NCBI GenBank assembly: GCA_003999685.1
Contig: CP021222.1
Span: forward strand, 1,054,001 to 1,118,000
Length of the DNA stretch: 64,000 bases
Source of the DNA: Taiwanofungus camphoratus
Lineage: Eukaryota > Basidiomycota > Agaricomycetes > Polyporales > Taiwanofungaceae
Direction of reading: 5' to 3'
Shown: positions 59,832 through 64,000 of the stretch, piece after piece
Layout: the number at the start of each line of letters is the position of its first letter
Numbering within the stretch: position 1 is the stretch's first letter
The notes under the pieces: generated by a model
Told to the model about the DNA's origin: nothing
Database searches by the model: none
Seen by the model: the letters and a program-made list of their open reading frames with translations, nothing else
Translations under genes and position numbers: made by a program

Positions 59832-60824
59832 CTAAGAAAGATGGCTCCCTACGAAAGTAGAGGAATCGTCGAGAACGTCGTGGAAGAGCCCATCCGGACG
59901 CTTGTGCACGAGGGATGCACGTAGTGTCTTAAAAAGAATGCGGTAGCAAATATATATCTGGCCAATGAGCGCTGAGTTTGCTTCAAAAAGCCTGGCAAGC
60001 TTGTTAGAGATGTGCGAGTCGATGTATTGAGAGGCAGTCCCCAGAGACAACGTGCGCAAAACGCGGATCCGCCACATATCCAGCCATTCCGGACGCCCCA
60101 GAATGCTTTCCGCTTGAACTCAAAGCTGGAGAGGCCATATATGCGACCACTCCCCTGTCGGAGCCTAGAGAGCTTCCGCTGCTAGAATAATTTGCTGGAA
60201 GCACATCTGAAAAAGGGACTTCGGCTTATATCGAGAAACAGGTCGGCTCAAGTGGAAGACAGAGGATGAAGCCAAGAACAGTAGAAGCATATATACAGTG
60301 TCGGACCAGATCTGAATCACGTCGATGCGGTGGGATAGGAGAAGCTTTTCACCATCTTTAGGGACCGGAGCGCGAGGACACTCATCCATGATGAATGTCA
60401 GCATTTTCTCTACGCCCTCTTCAAGTGTCCAGCTGGCAGCCAGAGTCGGTGGTGAAAATGCTTATGCCTGCTTATGCCCCTCGGGATGCGAAATAAGGAA
60501 GTAAAGAGCCCCGCCTATGCAGGCAGGATCGGCAGCCCCTGGGTCGGACGATCCATTACCATTGAGCAGAACGGCTAGACGACCGTCTTGAGCCTGGCGC
60601 ACGAGAGACTCGTGTACGAAGACATAGATGTATTGCAAGAGATGGAAGGGACAGGCTACGTCGTGCAATTGCGACCTCGCAAGAAACTGATAACACTCGA
60701 GCAACGCTTGTGCTGCGATTTCCTGCTCCCAAGAAGAGCGCTATGTCGCCAGGAGTGGAAGAAGGAGCAATGTGAGACGAGAGACCAAGGTGCTCGCTTC
60801 GGGGGAGGAAGGCTCTAAGGACAT
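59832..60824 (-). CDS. Unidentified multi-exon coding region, possibly decayed
   Basis: I do not recognise the product. On the minus strand a series of protein-like segments can be read in order: MSLEPSSPEAS with a hydrophobic run (60824 to about 60744); EIAAQALLECYQFLARSQLH and HLLQYIYVFVHESLVRQAQD (60730 to about 60570); TLEEGVEKMLTFIMDECPRA and LLLSHRIDVIQIWSDTV (about 60450-60300); and PEWLDMWRIRVLRTLSLGTA with NKLARLFEANSALIGQIYIC and a C-terminal FHDVLDDSSTF to a stop at 59832. The amphipathic helical pattern looks like a real soluble helical protein. The first two segments share a frame but are separated by an in-frame TAG at 60743-60741, and some joins need a weak AAG acceptor, so this may be a gene relic. 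It lies head-to-head with the hydrolase gene at 61134. Confidence 0.3.
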
Positions 60825-61133
60825 TACACACACATCGCAGTCTCCTCTGAATTCAAGGCTAGAGTACCTGAAGCCTTGATTTACTTTTGCAAACTACCGG
60901 CATTCTGCGCAGTGAGCAATATGACTAGGGTGCGCGCGCGCCGATCTGCTAGACATCCCGGGGCACGAAGGTTGAAGGAAGTATCCAGTCTGCCTCGGGA
61001 GACTACGTCCTCTGGGGCTCAACGGAAGTAAATAGAGCGGCGGGCCTGTCGCCGTTGTGACTTGTTCTTGCTGCTCATCATCTCGATTCTCAGTCGAGTC
61101 TCCGGCCATCTATGGTCATTCTCACGACCACAA
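60825..61133. other. Divergent gap upstream of hydrolase
   Basis: About 310 bp. It should contain the hydrolase promoter. A minus-strand frame at 60894-61109 (MAGDSTENRDDEQQEQVTTA start) could be a first exon of the unidentified minus-strand gene, but no convincing splice links it. A tgcgcgcgcgcc run lies at 60931. Confidence 0.4.
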
Positions 61134-64000
61134 ATGGTGCTGCTACTTTTGTTAGCGCTTTCATTGTATCTAGGACTCACCTCGATTATGGCGGACAACG
61201 TTCAAAGCGTGTTCGACGCGTCTAGTTCATGGCGCGTGTCCATGTCCAACGATTGGGACGTGAGTCGAGTCGGAAAGTGTTCGTCGAACATAAAAACCTG
61301 ACTGCTTGTCTCGGAGGTCTTGGGTCCGTTTCCGATCCAAGCGAGAGAACAGCACTTTTTGTCTCCCTCTTTTCCTCTCAATTGTGAATACATGCGTCTC
61401 GCTTTCCCGGTGCACTTCAAGGGGCTAAGCATGGGCTATTATACCAGTGTCAGAGCCGATAGACCTTCATGCGAGGTATCCCTCGTCGTATGCCGACGGT
61501 GGAAGCGTAGGATGGTCGACTGCTCGGTCAAACGCCGCCGATACTCTGGAAGTATCGTTCCCAAACATACGGTCCGCCTCTTAAACTCTTCAGAGTTCGC
61601 ATCAGTTAATGCTCTTCCAAAGATGGGCTTCCCTTCGGGCAACCGAAGGGTGGGCAGCACTGCAACATCATACAGTGTTGCGCACAAAGATCACTTTGTA
61701 TCCGCCATCCGCTCCTGCTCTACTGCCAAACAAAGGACCGTGTCTCCTTGTCGATTTGTTGCGAGGGTCCTTCTTTACGATACTGCCCACTCAGACAGAT
61801 GCTCCCGTCGAGCCTGTAGTACCTGAATGGTACGCAGGGAACATCTATAGTATGGGCAGGGTTCCAGCGCAGTCCGTCTCTCTCCCAGTGCAGCCGTCAG
61901 ACAAAGCCCCCACTACTTATGACCTCTTTGTCAGCGGAGACTACGAGGTATGTAGGCATAATGTTCCATCTCTTCATACGTCACAATGAACTGTGTAGAT
62001 AAGACTGTTTGGAGACCCCCGCTTTAGCAGTAGAACAGGTGACGTTCCAGTCCTCTCAGTCACGCTCGGCGTCGCGATCGAGCAAGAGCCTCAAGTACAA
62101 GTCTCTCGCGTTCCCTCGCATGATATTTCGTGCGACTTCGTTGACGGTTGGGCGTTCGGCGACGCCCTTGGCTTCGGCATTCGCAGTGTTTCTGATCAAT
62201 GGTGGACTGTGAAGGACGTGGTCCTTGCGGATTCTCCGTCTAAGGTAGAGCATTTGAAACCTTCATGTCGTGAGCTGTTTGAAATACAGCACGAGCTCCC
62301 AGAATGCATCGATTGCGCTCAGCCTGGTTAACGAAACACGCCTCGCCCCCACACAAACACGCATCGTGGCCATCAGGATCATCCAGAACGGGCCATTCCA
62401 CAAGGATGAGATCGTCTTCGACGTGCATCTCATGTCTGGCAACTCGTCAATTACCCTTCACGTCAGTTTGCCTATCAAGCAGCACGGCCAATGGCCTACT
62501 AGCATTAAGGCGTCGTACTTTTTTGCTACATCTATGCCGACCTCATTCCTCGTCGTCCCACCCGAGGAACAGAACTCCGGCGAGCCCCGCCCGCCTATCT
62601 TGGCTTTACGTTGGTGTCCCTGAGACAACTGCCTCACGATTCTCGGTAGATTGATCATTATATTCCGCAGATGGGGCTGGCGTGGACATCTTTGAGGCTC
62701 CCTTCTGGATAGAAGCTCTTCCGCGCCAGAAGCGAAGCTGGTTGATCGCACCCACTGGCCGGACTGCCTGGGTAAGTGTATGTTGTCCTTCAGGCAACTA
62801 CCCATGTGACAAAAGCTCTTGTTAGGGTCTCGACTGGCATGGCCCGAGCACCCAGGACGCATGGGGAAGTGTTGATGCGCTCTACATGATCTTGAAAAGT
62901 CAGGAGAGCTGGCATCCATGGATGCTTGTCGAAAATACTCGGGTATTAGTCCTAGGGCATTCCAATGGTGGACAGGGGGTTTGGTATATTGCTTCAAGAT
63001 ACCCTGACAGGGTGGTGGCGGGTTCGTGCTACCAAAATTTTCTCGTTGCTATTGGCATTTGTTCATTTTTGTTTCTCTTCTGTGTTGTACAGCTATCCCC
63101 GCGGCTGGATATATTAAGTCTCAGTCTTACGTCCCTTTGACGCAATCTAGGTATGCATTTTACTCAATTAAGCTCTGCCAATTGTGTGAGCAGTCCACGT
63201 ATAGATCAGCGCATTATCTTGACCCGTCTCTCCGAGCAATCTTGGAATCCTCGCTTACGGCGGATGACAATGATCTCTTCCTATCAAACTTGGTCGACAC
63301 ACCTATTTTGGCAATTCACGGGTGCGTCTTGCTGGAGTCAATTACACACCGGCATCTTTCCCATGATTTCCCGTGCGCCTAGAGGAGATGATGAGAACGT
63401 TCCCGTGTGGCATACTCGTGAGGCAGTCAGTGTTCTCAAGACGTGGGATCCACAAGCAAATGTGACGTACGCGAGACTGCTGTCCTCTGTTGAATGTGTG
63501 GTCAACTGTACCCGACAGGTATCTTGAAGATTCGGGGGAACCACATTGGTACCCGTCTGTTTTCTTGAACGACCATGTTCAGGGATTTATACGCGACACC
63601 ATCGACCGTGAGTCTGGGCTGCAACCGGCACAGATTGGATCTGGATTTTTCACACTGACTGTGTCAATCCCGTCGGAAAGTGGCTCGTTGCACGGCTGGC
63701 AAATTCACAGCTTACTGGTACCTGGCAGGTGAGTAAGAGATTACCGTACATGTAAGGACTAGCTTAATTGGGTTGGAACATGAACGAACTGACTAGGTTG
63801 GCACGCTTGACTGTGCATATCAACGACGGATCAATAGTTGTCCGAACAGTGAATGTCGAAATCTTCTCTGTCAGACACTCATTTCTACGCCAGTGCGAAA
63901 AGCTCGTTATTGACAGTAGTGCATTGTCTCTGCATCACAATAACCGTAATGACTTTGCTAGCTTCCACTTTTCTCATCACAAGGGATACTGGAAAGTAAG
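61134..64000 (+). CDS. Secreted alpha/beta-hydrolase (S9 peptidase-like), 5' part
   Basis: Large secretory-pathway hydrolase with a prolyl-oligopeptidase-like catalytic domain; the gene runs off the right edge. The first exon starts MVLLLLLALSLYLGL, a signal peptide or anchor, then ADNVQSVFDASSSWRVSMSN. The N-terminal half is a beta-rich region with N-glycosylation sites (SSSQNASIALSLVNETRLAP, SGNSSITLHVSLP). The catalytic domain starts near 62590 with PPILALHGAGVDIFEAPFWI and has the nucleophile elbow VLGHSNGGQGVWYIASRYPD (62957-63015). It continues with ILAIHG...GDDENVPVWHT for the acid residue (about 63310-63415) and EDSGEPHWYPSVF, a good candidate for the catalytic histidine (near 63530-63560). 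After that comes a further beta domain, still open at base 64000. Introns of about 50-80 bp punctuate it throughout. Substrate unknown; peptide or ester cleavage are both possible. Confidence 0.8.

Noticed and set aside
59670-59924. A plus-strand 84-codon frame with a regular charged helix pattern
   Set aside because: It is the antisense of the last minus-strand segment of the unidentified region, which has a longer and better ordered set of segments.

Overview
The window is nuclear DNA from a filamentous basidiomycete, most likely an Agaricomycete. Genes are closely spaced on both strands and cut by many short GT-AG introns of about 45-70 bp. The gene content is fungal: Rco1-type PHD protein, Hook, Prp38, Mod5, Vma1 and a basidiomycete 'glycopeptide' secreted protein. 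Both an intron-bearing tRNA and a U6 snRNA gene are present. I recognised no retroelement, DNA transposon, virus-derived element or CRISPR array.

Layout, left to right. 1-5720 (+): 3' part of a very large sacsin/NO VEIN-like DUF3684 protein that begins before the window. 6128-8703 (+): membrane-anchored histidine acid phosphatase (phytase fold). 9154-15161 (+): Pom1/DYRK2-type kinase with a very long Ser-rich N-terminus. 15616-17248 (-): mitochondrial PDK/BCKDK-family kinase. 17599-19501 (-): proteasome ATPase Rpt1, divergent from 19773-21703 (+), tRNA dimethylallyltransferase. 21825-23991 (-): secreted fasciclin-domain protein. 24396-26781 (-): V-ATPase subunit A. 28496-29391 (+): small Cys-rich secreted glycopeptide. 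30339-31280 (+): mitochondrial ribosomal protein uL15m, tail-to-tail with 31349-32411 (-), Prp38. 34181-37501 (+): Rco1/PHF12-like double-PHD protein. 38067-39961 (+): BAHD-like acyltransferase. 40409-43384 (+): phosphopentomutase/PGM2-type enzyme. 45804-47985 (-): MCM-binding protein. 49051-49134 (+): tRNA-Gly(GCC) with a 13-nt intron. 49500-50772 (-): RNA 3'-phosphate cyclase, divergent from 51093-54369 (+), Hook. 54860-56348 (-): Cdc50/Lem3 flippase subunit. 56624-58646 (-): MFS sugar transporter. 58852-58971 (+): U6 snRNA. 59832-60824 (-): unidentified, possibly decayed coding region. 61134 to the window end (+): secreted or ER-lumenal alpha/beta-hydrolase (S9-like), cut by the right edge.

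Most genes are conserved housekeeping functions and do not form an obvious pathway cluster. Several RNA-processing genes (Prp38, U6, RtcA-type cyclase, Mod5, an intron-bearing tRNA) occur together, but I read that as coincidence. The less ordinary material is a HExxH motif at the end of the sacsin-like protein, an acidic-aromatic repeat tail on the fasciclin protein, a seven-intron gene for a 155-residue secreted protein, a possible N-terminal reading-frame break and an over-long intron in the acyltransferase, a 26-bp tandem repeat and a 13-bp perfect hairpin near the tRNA, and the unidentified region between U6 and the hydrolase. All gene models were spliced by eye from frame continuity and family knowledge, so exon ends are approximate unless a splice site is named.
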